NCBI GenBank assembly: GCA_017522515.1
Contig: JAFWZH010000134.1
Coordinates: forward strand, 1 to 64,000
Length of the DNA stretch: 64,000 bases
Source: Clostridia bacterium
GTDB lineage: Bacteria; Bacillota_A; Clostridia; UBA1212; UBA1255
Reading direction: 5' to 3'
A program made the position numbers and the translations under genes. The notes below the pieces were generated by a model. It did not search any database and was not told where the DNA came from. It saw only the letters and a program-made list of their open reading frames with translations. Positions 8,682 through 17,442 of the stretch are shown piece after piece (position 1 is the first letter of the stretch; every line of letters starts with the position of its first letter).

Positions 8682-8724
8682 GCCCCCGACTTTTTCTTTC
8701 TCCTTAAAGTCGAGGGCTTTTTTT
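8682..8724 (+). terminator. Rho-independent terminator
   Basis: The stem GCCC-CGACTTT pairs with AAAGTCGAGGGC around a 12-nt pyrimidine-rich loop, followed by seven T. It ends the 6281-8668 operon. Confidence 0.9.
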
Positions 8725-8747
8725 ATTTCAAGGAAAGGATTAAAAAT

Positions 8748-9344
8748 ATGTATTTTATTGATGATGAAAAACTACGCAAATTTGAAAAGGTTATGCGTGG
8801 TGTTCCAAACTTTAAACCAAGAGGACATGGTGTTATGGTCATATGCGAATTTAATTACGAACCAACAGAGGAAACATTAAAAGATTTAATTACGTGGACG
8901 ATGCAGTCTATTAAAAATCCAGTATTCCGTCAAAGATTGAAGCTATACCTGATGGAGTGCGATATGAACTCTATGGAGTTTGCAAGTGACTTTCACCGCC
9001 TTGCATTTAATGAGGCCATCCAAAAAAGAGATACAAGCAACTATGCTTTAATGTCCGCAATTTATTTGCTGACATCAGACGTGCGGTTATACCGACTAGC
9101 CAAACGATACATTAAGGAAAAATACATTCACTTCGACAAGATAAAACTTAAATACTGCAACGAGCATATATACACCCTTTACTGCGCCGCAAAGGATTTA
9201 TATCGCGGAACAAAGTATTTAGACATACAAGATTTATCCGATCCGGATATTATTCCGTTTAAAGAATTCGGCCTAATATGTAATGCAATGACAATAAGAA
9301 GATTCGGCATAGGTGCCGTACAAAGAGAAAGGACAGAAGAATAA
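8748..9344 (+). CDS. ICE accessory protein, unknown (helical)
   Basis: A 198-aa mostly alpha-helical cytosolic protein with many Tyr and basic residues (LYRLAKRYIKEKYIHFDK). No family is recognised with confidence. The AAAGG ribosome binding site is 9 nt upstream. Its stop codon overlaps the start of the next gene by one base (TAATG), indicating translational coupling to the ArdA-like protein. Confidence 0.72.
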   Translation: MYFIDDEKLRKFEKVMRGVPNFKPRGHGVMVICEFNYEPTEETLKDLITWTMQSIKNPVFRQRLKLYLMECDMNSMEFASDFHRLAFNEAIQKRDTSNYALMSAIYLLTSDVRLYRLAKRYIKEKYIHFDKIKLKYCNEHIYTLYCAAKDLYRGTKYLDIQDLSDPDIIPFKEFGLICNAMTIRRFGIGAVQRERTEE

Positions 9345-10495
9345 TGATTACATTAAAAATAGCAGCACATCAAATTGTCACTATCGACTTCCCCTGCTCA
9401 GATAATGTTCTGCAAGAAAAGTTAAAAGAAGCGGGTCTTGGCGAGATGATTCCTGCAAGCGCAATGGTGGTAGATGTTCTGGATCCAAAAGACCTACCGT
9501 TAAGAACGGACTTCTTTCATAACCTTGACGAAATCAACTACCTTGCTAAACGAATGGACAGTTTTACTCCTCGTGAATTAGACACCTTTATTGAGGCCGT
9601 AAAACACGAAGAATCCGATATGCCCAAAGACATGATAAACACTACTTTTAACCTACAGGCATATTCACTATTCCAGGATTTAAGCAGTATGGAAAACGTG
9701 GGAAAACAATACCTGTTATCTAAACAGGGATGTATTACTCAAGATGAACTTGAAAATATGAACTTTGTAGCCCTTGGCAAAGAAGTGCTCAATACTGGCA
9801 GTATTACCGTTTCAGACCGTGGACTACTTTGCAAAATTGACGGTGCTGTAATAACCGAGATATATGACGGAACTACATTCCCATCATACGACTATACAGG
9901 CGATTCCCTAATAACTGTGGAATTATCATACAAAGAAAAAACGGAATATTTGTACTTGCCTGATGATGACCTGAGTATATCCAAAGCAATTGCAAGACTT
10001 GGCGCAGATTCATTAGATGCGTGTTATTGCTACATTTCAGATATAAGTACAGATGTCGGCGGCACAAAAGACATGTTAAATCGGTTATTAATAAGTGAGG
10101 ACTTATTTGCAGTCAACACGGTATCATCATACATCAATATTTATGGAATGGATCTTAAAAAACTTCAGGCACTAATTGAGTATGCCAATGTATCGGATAG
10201 CACATCCATTTGTGTACTTGCAGACAGAATGGACTCTTTCACTTTTATTGAAGATATTACAACCGATGAGGAAGTCGGAAAATACTTCGTAGATAACGAT
10301 GAAGACTACAGTGTAAGCGCCGAACTTGAAGATTATATCAAGTATGACGAACTCGGTGAGCACCTGAGAGAAGAAATGGAAGGTATGTTCAGTAAACACG
10401 GTTATGTAAGTATGAACAACGCTTGCGAAACGGTAGAAGAAATAATTGAAACATACAGTAGCAAAATACAAAACACAGGTATGGGAGGTATCTGA
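9344..10495 (+). CDS. ArdA-like anti-restriction protein
   Basis: A 383-aa acidic protein. Two features recall ArdA: internal repeats of the pattern NYLAKRMDSFTPRELDTF, and a C-terminal end with LGEHLREEMEG followed by SKHGYVS. ArdA proteins are DNA mimics that block type I restriction enzymes in a new host. The strongly acidic composition fits. It is coupled by TAATG to the gene before. The tail ends TGMGGI. The assignment is moderate because the N-terminal part has no obvious counterpart in short ArdA proteins. Confidence 0.6.
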   Translation: MITLKIAAHQIVTIDFPCSDNVLQEKLKEAGLGEMIPASAMVVDVLDPKDLPLRTDFFHNLDEINYLAKRMDSFTPRELDTFIEAVKHEESDMPKDMINTTFNLQAYSLFQDLSSMENVGKQYLLSKQGCITQDELENMNFVALGKEVLNTGSITVSDRGLLCKIDGAVITEIYDGTTFPSYDYTGDSLITVELSYKEKTEYLYLPDDDLSISKAIARLGADSLDACYCYISDISTDVGGTKDMLNRLLISEDLFAVNTVSSYINIYGMDLKKLQALIEYANVSDSTSICVLADRMDSFTFIEDITTDEEVGKYFVDNDEDYSVSAELEDYIKYDELGEHLREEMEGMFSKHGYVSMNNACETVEEIIETYSSKIQNTGMGGI

Positions 10496-10496
10496 A

Positions 10497-11345
10497 ATGC
10501 TAAAAGCTATAGTCGAATATAACGGCGAAACCCTAATACTAGATTTCCCAAGTGAAAGAAACATTAATACAGATTTACGTGCTATAGGCATATTAAAACC
10601 TGCGCACGATATACCAATAACCGATGGTGAAAATGCAGAAATAAAAGTAAAGTTATTTTCAGACAACGATTTCGGTAACAAACTTATTCCCCTATTTAAT
10701 GCAAACAACACACTTACTACCGTAAGGGTAACGGTAGACCTTCTTACAAGCGCATCGGATGAAATAAAAGATTTAATGGAAACAGATATACTGCATGACC
10801 AATATACCAATATTCGTGAAGTGCTTGATGACGTTAAAAAGTTACTGGACAAATATCTCGCACATACCGAAAAATTCTATTTTCCTATTACCGGTGATAT
10901 AGATAAAGGCGACGGAGATATGTACACGGTAGACGAGTTTGTAATCAATAGTGCCGCACAAGATATAAAGCAGCGACTGGATGAAATAAATTCAAGAGAT
11001 AACAAAAATATGGCCGAGTATTATAGCGAAGATGACGGTGTGAAATCTAAACTCATTTCAGCCGATTGGGATTTGGAATACAAGGGCGAAACACTATATG
11101 GTGTAGTAGAAGTAAGACTTCATGAAGAACTTACCGCAGAAGAAACAGAACAACTTAAAAAATGGATACTCGGACAAAACGTATCGGGTATTGGAGAAAG
11201 TATAGAGAGTCAGGAAATCAAGACTGATGATGGCTCGCTTTTTGTTTCCTTCTGGCACGGTGGTAAAGACTACTTTATCCATACTGAATCAGAAATGGAT
11301 GAGTATATACAGCAAATGCAGAATATGCAGATGGGAGTGATGTGA
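10497..11345 (+). CDS. ICE accessory protein, unknown; acidic
   Basis: A 282-aa acidic protein. The ATG at 10497 is chosen because GGGAGGT lies just upstream, within the end of the preceding gene; a longer frame exists but overlaps it by 50 bp. The N-terminal segment (AIVEYNGETLILDFPS) is similar in pattern to the start of the ArdA-like protein before it, suggesting a shared N-terminal domain. The C-terminal half (LTAEETEQLKKWILGQN) is a compact alpha/beta unit of a kind seen in other ICEs. The tail is Met/Gln-rich and ends QMGVM. Confidence 0.7.
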   Translation: MLKAIVEYNGETLILDFPSERNINTDLRAIGILKPAHDIPITDGENAEIKVKLFSDNDFGNKLIPLFNANNTLTTVRVTVDLLTSASDEIKDLMETDILHDQYTNIREVLDDVKKLLDKYLAHTEKFYFPITGDIDKGDGDMYTVDEFVINSAAQDIKQRLDEINSRDNKNMAEYYSEDDGVKSKLISADWDLEYKGETLYGVVEVRLHEELTAEETEQLKKWILGQNVSGIGESIESQEIKTDDGSLFVSFWHGGKDYFIHTESEMDEYIQQMQNMQMGVM

Positions 11346-11399
11346 TATATGACTGTAATAAACAAATCCAAAAACATATAAAGAATGGAGAAAATTCAA

Positions 11400-11942
11400 A
11401 TGAACGAATTTCAAAGACGTGAAAAACTTGCGGAACGATACAGAGAAACACACCCGCCGGGAACAAGAATACTTTTAATTAATATGGATGATCCTCACCA
11501 CCCTGTTCCACCGGGTACAAGAGGTACCATTGTGCATATTGATGATCAATGCGGAATCCATATGAAATGGGATAACGGCAGAACGCTGGCAGTAGACCCG
11601 GAGTATGATACTTTCAGAAAACTTACTGCCGAAGAATTAGCTGAAGAACAAAGATTAAAGGACCAAAATATTGTTCCGTTCGGAGATGATTGTAAAATCA
11701 TTATTCCAAAAGAACCTATCGACTGCTCCACGCTCGGATACTTTGATGAGCTTGAATATGACTGCTGGGATTTGGTTAAGAAATACTGCGACAAATTAGG
11801 CATTAAAATTGAAAGCGGAGAAATAAGTTTCGATATCGCTAAAGGTATTCAGGATCATATTATCGAAGACCTACAAGAAGCAGGGGTGCAATTTAAGTTT
11901 ACAGATTTAGATGAGGACACAGTCCCAACTTTAAGAATGTAA
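11400..11942 (+). CDS. DUF4314-domain protein
   Basis: A 180-aa protein. Residues about 20-70 match the DUF4314 pattern (PPGTRGTIVHIDDQCGIHM, then WDNGRTLAV), a small beta-rich domain seen in clostridial mobile elements. The C-terminal part is acidic and helical and ends PTLRM right before TAAGGAG. The start at 11400 is taken because GGAG lies 10 nt upstream. Molecular function is unknown. Confidence 0.8.
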   Translation: MNEFQRREKLAERYRETHPPGTRILLINMDDPHHPVPPGTRGTIVHIDDQCGIHMKWDNGRTLAVDPEYDTFRKLTAEELAEEQRLKDQNIVPFGDDCKIIIPKEPIDCSTLGYFDELEYDCWDLVKKYCDKLGIKIESGEISFDIAKGIQDHIIEDLQEAGVQFKFTDLDEDTVPTLRM

Positions 11943-11958
11943 GGAGTTACGTTAAGAC

Positions 11959-13245
11959 ATGATACAAGAACATAGAATTATGCTTGAAATTACAACAGAA
12001 AAACCGACTAATGATGGATATTATTACACATCGTTACTATTACCTGCAAAACAAACCGAAATACAGGATGCAAAACAAAGAGCAAGGCTTATAGGCCGAG
12101 ATAACTGCTATATAGACATAGCCGTCACCGATTGCTCAGACATACCTGCGCTTGTAGATACAAGACTGGATTGTCCTACATTAGAAGAACTTTCTTTTTT
12201 TGCCCAAAGACTTAATAAATTGTCTGACGGTGAAATAATTGCTCTTGCGGCCATCCTTGAACAAAGAGTGCAAGACGGTAAATATGAAAACGGACTACCA
12301 ATGAAAGAGTTAATAAACCTTTCATACGGTCTTGAAAATATTATGATTGCATCCAACGTAGATACTCTCGACAACCTTGGACAGTTTGCAATAGAAAACG
12401 ATTTGCATTTACAACTGCCCGGTGTTAAAGATGTTGATCCAAGCCTTCTTAATACAGCAAAGGTTGGCGAATTCATCAAAAACATAGATAGCGGTATCTT
12501 TTATAATGGTTATTACGTTGTAGCCGGAGAGCATAAAAATCTTGAAGTCTATGACGGCAAAACCTTGCCACGTAGTGAAGCAAATGAATACAGCCATGCA
12601 ATATTCAGCATAAGACTTGGCAAGGCACCAAACACCGAACCGGATGCCAGTTCTATAAACAAGTTCTGGTTCCACTTCCCTATGGATGAAAGTAATCTTA
12701 ACAACATAATAAATGACACATTAGATTGTCCTTTGAGTGAATGTACCTGCTATGATTTTATTTCATCTATACCGCATATACATCATCAGTTCTTTTATTC
12801 AAATATGAATATAAATGAGCTTAATAAATTAGCGCATACATACAATCAGCTAAAAGAATTCGACCAAATGAAATTCAAAGCAATATTACAAGGGTTTGAT
12901 GTTGAAACATTGGCAGAAGCTCAACAGATAGTAAACAATCTCGATTCATACCAACTCGCATACTACTGCAATGATGAGGTAGACTTCTTCAAAGAATATC
13001 TCCTTAATAATATGGACAGCCGGGTTGACCCAAGATGGCTTAAAGATATTGTTTGTGAAAGAACTTGTATGAAACTTCTTGAAAGGACAGGCTCTAAGGT
13101 TACAGACTATGGCATCATATCTAACGGTAGATGCAATATGTTCGCACCCATTTCATATGACGATAACGAGTCAGAAGATGAAGAAGTTAGCGAAGAAACG
13201 GAAGAAGAAACCGAAGATCAAAATATAGGTGGTCAGTCGTTATGA
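11959..13245 (+). CDS. ArdA-like anti-restriction protein, second copy
   Basis: A 428-aa acidic protein. Like the protein at 9344 it has segments reading LSFFAQRLNKLSDGEI and ELNKLAHTYNQLKEFDQMKFKA, and a C-terminal portion with a helix followed by VTDYGII, all reminiscent of the ArdA family. A highly acidic linker (SEDEEVSEETEEE) precedes the final GGQSL. Expected role: a DNA mimic that protects incoming DNA from restriction. The AAGGAG ribosome binding site is about 12 nt upstream. It overlaps the next gene by ATGA. Confidence 0.6.
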   Translation: MIQEHRIMLEITTEKPTNDGYYYTSLLLPAKQTEIQDAKQRARLIGRDNCYIDIAVTDCSDIPALVDTRLDCPTLEELSFFAQRLNKLSDGEIIALAAILEQRVQDGKYENGLPMKELINLSYGLENIMIASNVDTLDNLGQFAIENDLHLQLPGVKDVDPSLLNTAKVGEFIKNIDSGIFYNGYYVVAGEHKNLEVYDGKTLPRSEANEYSHAIFSIRLGKAPNTEPDASSINKFWFHFPMDESNLNNIINDTLDCPLSECTCYDFISSIPHIHHQFFYSNMNINELNKLAHTYNQLKEFDQMKFKAILQGFDVETLAEAQQIVNNLDSYQLAYYCNDEVDFFKEYLLNNMDSRVDPRWLKDIVCERTCMKLLERTGSKVTDYGIISNGRCNMFAPISYDDNESEDEEVSEETEEETEDQNIGGQSL

Positions 13246-13622
13246 GCATATCTAATATAACTGCCGAATCCCTTCGTAATATGAATAATAGAGAAGGTCT
13301 TATTCTCAGAGGATGCGGCGGCGAAATATCTGAATGGGTAGATGGCATCAACGATGACCTGACCAAAAAAGGTATTTTGCTTGACAACACAAAGTTTAAT
13401 GATGTCTTTGTCTTTAAACACAAAGACTTAACCTGTATCCTATTTCCATTTGATGAAAACATAAAGCTTAGCGTCGGTAGACTCCCCATTTGGAGACTGG
13501 CTACACACGATATGTTTGCAGGTATATGGCTGTCAGATTTTGTGAACAATGAACTTGGCGGCTTTATTACCGGCAACGACGAAACGCCAATAAGCACAGA
13601 AGGTCAGGGTATGAATTTATGA
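13242..13622 (+). CDS. Small ICE protein, unknown
   Basis: A 126-aa protein translationally coupled to both neighbours (ATGA overlaps at 13242 and 13619). It appears to be an alpha/beta cytosolic protein (FVFKHKDLTCILFPF) with the tail EGQGMNL. No family is recognised. Context: anti-restriction and accessory block. Confidence 0.75.
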   Translation: MSISNITAESLRNMNNREGLILRGCGGEISEWVDGINDDLTKKGILLDNTKFNDVFVFKHKDLTCILFPFDENIKLSVGRLPIWRLATHDMFAGIWLSDFVNNELGGFITGNDETPISTEGQGMNL

Positions 13623-13750
13623 GTCATTTATTATGTTGCATAGTTGGTGGAATTATAGCTACAGCCTTTATGTGTTGTCTGCAAATTAACACCATAAATA
13701 AATACGAAGAAGAAATTGTCCGATTAAGAAAAGAACTTAATAAAGATTAA
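13619..13750 (+). CDS. DUF3789-like small membrane peptide
   Basis: A 43-aa peptide. It has one N-terminal transmembrane helix with paired cysteines (LLCCIVGG, then FMCCLQIN) followed by a charged helix EEEIVRLRKELNKD. The ATG overlaps the previous stop (ATGA). Length and layout match the DUF3789 family of ICE micro-proteins. Function is unknown. Confidence 0.75.
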   Translation: MSHLLCCIVGGIIATAFMCCLQINTINKYEEEIVRLRKELNKD

Positions 13751-13758
13751 TTTTAAAT

Positions 13759-13795
13759 GGTATCAATCGCTCCAATAACGATTGATGCCTTTTTT
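13759..13795 (+). terminator. Rho-independent terminator overlapping a frame start
   Basis: An 11-bp stem, GGTATCAATCG with CGATTGATGCC (one G-T pair), a 9-nt loop and six T. It closes the operon ending with the DUF3789-like gene. The only in-frame ATG of the following methylase frame (13785) falls within its 3' arm. Confidence 0.88.
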
Positions 13796-13832
13796 CGTTT
13801 ACAGGGCGATTGGTACTTGCGAAAGCGAGGAG

Positions 13833-14819
13833 ATTATAATTAAAACCCCTGTATCACGTGTAGGAAATAAATCATCCATACTGCACATTTTATACGCTGT
13901 ATTTCCACTGAAATACGAAAGGTTTATAGATGTGTTTGGCGGTTCCGGTAGTGTGCTTCTTGGTAAGCCTGAGATACATTCCTTTGAAGTGTATAACGAC
14001 TTTGACCGTAATCTTGCCAACCTGTTTCACTGTATGAAAGAGCGAACAATGGCAACCATTAGAGAACTTGGATTTTGTAACCTAAATTCCCGTGAAGACT
14101 TTATTGCAATAAGAAGATTTTTTGAACATGAGCAGTTCAGTGATTGGTACTTAACCGAAGAATTAGGGCTTACAGAAATATTGCTACCTTCCCCCGAAGC
14201 CAAAGAACTTCAAGAACTGCGATTACGAATAACCGAAGATTATGATGTGCGCAGAGCTGCGATGTTTCTTAAACTGCTTCGCTACAGTTATTCAAGCAGT
14301 TGTAAATCCTTTGCATCACAACCATTTGACATCAGAAAACTCTTCGGCCTTATTCAAGAACTTGAAAACCGAATGGCAAATGTAATAGTAGAAAACCAGG
14401 ACTTTGAAACATTAATACGACATTATGACCGACCTGACTCATTCTTCTACGCCGATCCCCCCTACTTCTCTACCGAAGATATGTATGATGTGGGTTTTGG
14501 ATGGGATGACCATGTACGACTCAGAGATACCCTCAAACAAATAAAGGGTAAATTTTTATTATCCTACAATGACTGTCCAGAAATACGAGAGTTGTATGAA
14601 GGTTTTTCAATCTTTGACTTTTCACGAATACATTCAATGGCACAAAGATACGATGCCGGAAAAGAATTCAAAGAATTGCTTATAGGCAATTATGACCTAT
14701 ATGAGAGAGAAAGATGCAAACCCAAACAGCTCCCCATTTCAGACATGTTCGGTGAAGAAGATTATAACTACGAGAAAGTATTAAAGGAGTGCATTATATC
14801 ATGCAAGATAAGAAAGTAA
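13833..14819 (+). CDS. Dam-type (D12 class) adenine-N6 DNA methyltransferase
   Basis: About 328 aa. It carries the AdoMet-binding FGGSG in RFIDVFGGSGS near residue 35 and the catalytic ADPPY near residue 208, in the D12/Dam order, with a target-recognition insert between. It methylates adenine in double-stranded DNA, which would protect the ICE from restriction. Start problem: the frame opens at TTG 13782/ATG 13785, inside a terminator hairpin, whereas a good AGGAG at 13828-13832 is followed only by ATT, ATA, ATT codons (13833-13841). A non-AUG start at 13833-13839 is proposed. The end overlaps the next gene. Confidence 0.85.
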   Translation: MIIKTPVSRVGNKSSILHILYAVFPLKYERFIDVFGGSGSVLLGKPEIHSFEVYNDFDRNLANLFHCMKERTMATIRELGFCNLNSREDFIAIRRFFEHEQFSDWYLTEELGLTEILLPSPEAKELQELRLRITEDYDVRRAAMFLKLLRYSYSSSCKSFASQPFDIRKLFGLIQELENRMANVIVENQDFETLIRHYDRPDSFFYADPPYFSTEDMYDVGFGWDDHVRLRDTLKQIKGKFLLSYNDCPEIRELYEGFSIFDFSRIHSMAQRYDAGKEFKELLIGNYDLYERERCKPKQLPISDMFGEEDYNYEKVLKECIISCKIRK

Positions 14820-15040
14820 CTGCAAATGATCATGTGCTTATTTCCATACCCATAGATATGCTTGTAGACATCGGGGTGACGGAAAACAGCATTATTGAAA
14901 TTTATGTAAATGATGACAAAATCATAATCCGCCAGGCAATAGACCTTACTAACTTTATATGTGAAGGTAACTGTGACGATGGCTGCCCGCTTGATGAACA
15001 CGGTTGCCCATTTGAGAAACGAGGTGAGCAACATGAGTAA
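14801..15040 (+). CDS. AbrB/SpoVT-like small protein with Cys cluster
   Basis: A 79-aa protein. The N-terminal half has the swapped-hairpin AbrB pattern (VLISIPIDMLVDIGV, then IIIRQAI). The C-terminal half has cysteines in CEGNCDDGCPLDEHGCPF, which may bind a metal. The start is at ATG 14801, 10 nt after AAAGGAG, overlapping the methylase end by 19 bp. It overlaps the true AbrB-like gene that follows; the two may form heteromers (inference). Confidence 0.72.
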   Translation: MQDKKVTANDHVLISIPIDMLVDIGVTENSIIEIYVNDDKIIIRQAIDLTNFICEGNCDDGCPLDEHGCPFEKRGEQHE

Positions 15041-15341
15041 ACTGTTTCGTGTTCTTGGCAAACGCGGCCGTATAACAATTCCTGACGAAATACGAAAAAG
15101 AGTAGGTTTTAGATACAACGATATTCTCTCATTCTGCGAGTCGTCGGATGGTCGCTCGGTTATTATAAAAAGAGAAAAAATATGTGATAACTGCAAAGAA
15201 TGTAATATCTCTAAACAGGATACTAGTGAAATGACTCTCTTCGATTTTCTTAACGGACTATCCCCCGAACAACAACGTGCCGCACTTGTACACCTATCTG
15301 TAAAGTGGGCAGAAAATCAGGGCGGTGACAGTGATGCCTGA
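15033..15341 (+). CDS. AbrB/MazE-type transcriptional regulator
   Basis: A 102-aa protein. It starts with the clear SpoVT/AbrB DNA-binding motif VLGKRGRITIPDEIRKRVG, followed by FRYNDILSF. Next comes a short CDNCKEC cysteine pair and a helical C-terminus (SPEQQRAALVHLSVKWA). The ATG at 15033 with a GAGGTGAG ribosome binding site is preferred over a longer frame. It probably regulates ICE genes. Both AbrB-like proteins here share a mid-protein cysteine cluster, which is unusual. Confidence 0.85.
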   Translation: MSKLFRVLGKRGRITIPDEIRKRVGFRYNDILSFCESSDGRSVIIKREKICDNCKECNISKQDTSEMTLFDFLNGLSPEQQRAALVHLSVKWAENQGGDSDA

Positions 15342-16056
15342 ACATAAAGCCATATATAGATGGTCAAAAAGAGATGCCATAGATCATGCCGAACTTGACA
15401 GATGGCGTGAAAGCCATAGAGAAAACTGTGACTGTGCAAGAGCCATTGAAAGAGCAATTAATGAGAATTATAAAGACAACTGTCTCGGTGAGTGTGCTAA
15501 GTCGGTCATAGACCTATACGGCTTTGAAAGAGTCAATTGGGTGCTATCAAATACGGTACAGCGCAATTTAGAAGACGGCAGATTCTCTGACAGTAACAAA
15601 GAATGGTCAAAAGATTTCTATCTCCCCCACGATGAAGACAGGTGGCATTATGAAGTCACCTCTCACCCGGGGCTTGTAGATTTATTTGTAACACAGGCCA
15701 GAAACGCATGGCATGAACTCGGTTTGTATGACAACACTCATTGTAATGATGAGAAGAATTACGAAGACCAGGTTCTAATACTTCGACCGTCCATACTGAA
15801 GGATGAATATAAAACGCCAGACTTTCAACTCTTCTATGCTGAAACAGGCAACGGTTGCAGACCCGATGCCATAGGGACTAGAATTTTCGGTTTTTTCTTA
15901 AAAGATGGAGAAAAAACAAGCTATCGCCGAGGAAACTTCTTCGGTGTTATAGATAACCAACATCTTCCCGATTGGGCTAAAGATGCAGTTGCCGAATATC
16001 AAAGCAGCGAATCAGAAGACCTATCAAATAATGAAACACCAAATATTACTATGTAG
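15334..16056 (+). CDS. DUF3849-like ICE protein
   Basis: A 240-aa protein. The N-terminus HKAIYRWSKRDAIDHAELDR and the following CARAIERAI and VIDLYGFERVNWVL segments match the DUF3849 pattern found in ICE accessory modules. The end is an acidic linker (SSESEDLSNNE) closing PNITM directly before TAG and AAAGG. The start is taken at ATG 15334, overlapping the previous stop; a GTG 9 nt earlier is possible. Function is unknown. Confidence 0.75.
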   Translation: MPEHKAIYRWSKRDAIDHAELDRWRESHRENCDCARAIERAINENYKDNCLGECAKSVIDLYGFERVNWVLSNTVQRNLEDGRFSDSNKEWSKDFYLPHDEDRWHYEVTSHPGLVDLFVTQARNAWHELGLYDNTHCNDEKNYEDQVLILRPSILKDEYKTPDFQLFYAETGNGCRPDAIGTRIFGFFLKDGEKTSYRRGNFFGVIDNQHLPDWAKDAVAEYQSSESEDLSNNETPNITM

Positions 16057-16070
16057 AAAGGAACACAATT

Positions 16071-16481
16071 ATGGCAACTAAAAAAAGCAACAGTAAAAAA
16101 CAAAGCAATACAAAAAACAAAGTAACAATCCCCAGTATTAAAGCAAGAATAGATGAACTTACCGATTACGGTGAAGAAAGTCGTCTTCGCGCATATGCAA
16201 GTCTTACAGTCGGCGGCAGTTTCGCAGTCCACGGCCTACGTGTATACGAAGGAGAAAATGGAATGTTTGTTGCAATGCCTTCAAGAAAAGTCGGAGAAGA
16301 ATATATAGATACCTTCCATGCGATTACCAAAGAAGGCTTCGACAAAATTCAAAAAGCCGTCGTTTCCGCCTATGACCAGGCAGTAAAACAGGCCGAAGAA
16401 AATACGCAAAACGAGGATGGTCAGACCGAGAACGAAGAAACTTCTCAAGTCGAAAATCAGAATTTAGGACCGTCAATGTGA
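16071..16481 (+). CDS. spoVG: SpoVG-family protein
   Basis: A 136-aa protein. The core (residues about 22-100) is SpoVG: LRAYASLTVGGSFAVHGLRV, then GMFVAMPSRK and YIDTFHAIT. SpoVG binds nucleic acid and modulates sporulation and division. Here it is an ICE-borne copy with a basic Ser/Asn/Lys-rich N-terminal extension and an acidic C-terminal extension ending LGPSM, both absent from the usual ~95-aa protein. The AAAGGA ribosome binding site is 9 nt upstream. Confidence 0.88.
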   Translation: MATKKSNSKKQSNTKNKVTIPSIKARIDELTDYGEESRLRAYASLTVGGSFAVHGLRVYEGENGMFVAMPSRKVGEEYIDTFHAITKEGFDKIQKAVVSAYDQAVKQAEENTQNEDGQTENEETSQVENQNLGPSM

Positions 16482-16556
16482 AAGGTTTAAGAAAATTATC
16501 ATATTTTACTGGACTTTTGAAAATGTTTCGGTATGTTGTAAGTAGAGGTGATAAAT

Positions 16557-17369
16557 ATGCTAAAGAAAATATTCGTGGTCCTCCTTATCTTGCTACATAT
16601 ACTTACACTTGCTTCGTGTAAAAAATTTGAAGAAACATCAAAAGCAAGTAGCAATTATCAATTAGAAACTACTACGGTTGATACGATGTCGGACACGGTA
16701 TCCTCCAATCAAATCGAAATTAAACCTACCGAATCAGAGCCGATTGCAGAAACTGTCCAAACAGAATCAAAAACAGATACCCCACCCGTAGAAAGCACAC
16801 AATCTGAAATGGTAAGTAGCGAACACTACACCGACAAAACAGTGACCTCATCAGACTCGGTAGAAAGTGAACCTGTCAATGAAGAAATTCCGGTGGTGCA
16901 ACCTGTCATACGTGCCGATGCCAAAGATGTTGAAGTGCTGACAGCAAAATATATAAATGAACTAAGAAATAGTCAGGGTGATACATCCGCAACGGTTCTA
17001 CTAGGCCTTACCGAAGTTGCAAGATACAGAGCAAATCAGCTAATAACCAACTTCGACCATGTAGACATTCGCGAAGTCTGTGGCGAACTTAAATACGGTA
17101 CCTACTATGATATGACACAGTACGGTATGGATACCTCATATAACTATTATGAAGGCTACGACCGTGAAGCCATAGCCAAAGGAAATTGGGGTGGCACTGC
17201 TGATGAAATAGCAAAGAACATTGTAACAGGTTTTAAAAACAGCACAAAGCATTGGGAATACGTTGGCGATTCAAAATATACATATATGGCAGTCGGCGCA
17301 ATCTACAATGAAGCTACAAATATGTGGTATGTCTGCATCTGTATGAGCAGCAAAAACTACGGTGGATAA
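16557..17369 (+). CDS. CAP/SCP-domain lipoprotein
   Basis: A 270-aa exported lipoprotein. The signal peptide ends in the lipobox LASC, then a long Ser/Thr/Glu-rich linker (residues 20-125), then a CAP (SCP-like) domain with N-terminal VLTAKYINELRNS and the C-terminal YMAVGAIYNE core. It probably sits at the outer membrane face of the donor, perhaps aiding mating contact or modifying the wall. The start ATG 16557 follows AGAGGTG. It lies just before the Cna-B surface protein, with a terminator between. Confidence 0.82.
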   Translation: MLKKIFVVLLILLHILTLASCKKFEETSKASSNYQLETTTVDTMSDTVSSNQIEIKPTESEPIAETVQTESKTDTPPVESTQSEMVSSEHYTDKTVTSSDSVESEPVNEEIPVVQPVIRADAKDVEVLTAKYINELRNSQGDTSATVLLGLTEVARYRANQLITNFDHVDIREVCGELKYGTYYDMTQYGMDTSYNYYEGYDREAIAKGNWGGTADEIAKNIVTGFKNSTKHWEYVGDSKYTYMAVGAIYNEATNMWYVCICMSSKNYGG

Positions 17370-17383
17370 TCTCCAATCTATAT

Positions 17384-17415
17384 AGAACGCTTGAAAATAT
17401 CAAGCGTTCTTTTTA
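17384..17415 (+). terminator. Rho-independent terminator
   Basis: AGAACGCTTGA pairs perfectly with TCAAGCGTTCT around a 5-nt loop, followed by TTTTATTT. Confidence 0.9.
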
Positions 17416-17442
17416 TTTCAAAAATGAAAGGAAATAAGTTAA

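Noticed and set aside
10172..10852. 226-aa minus-strand frame opposite the ArdA-like genes
   Set aside because: Shadow of two well-supported + strand genes with good ribosome binding sites; no start signal of its own.
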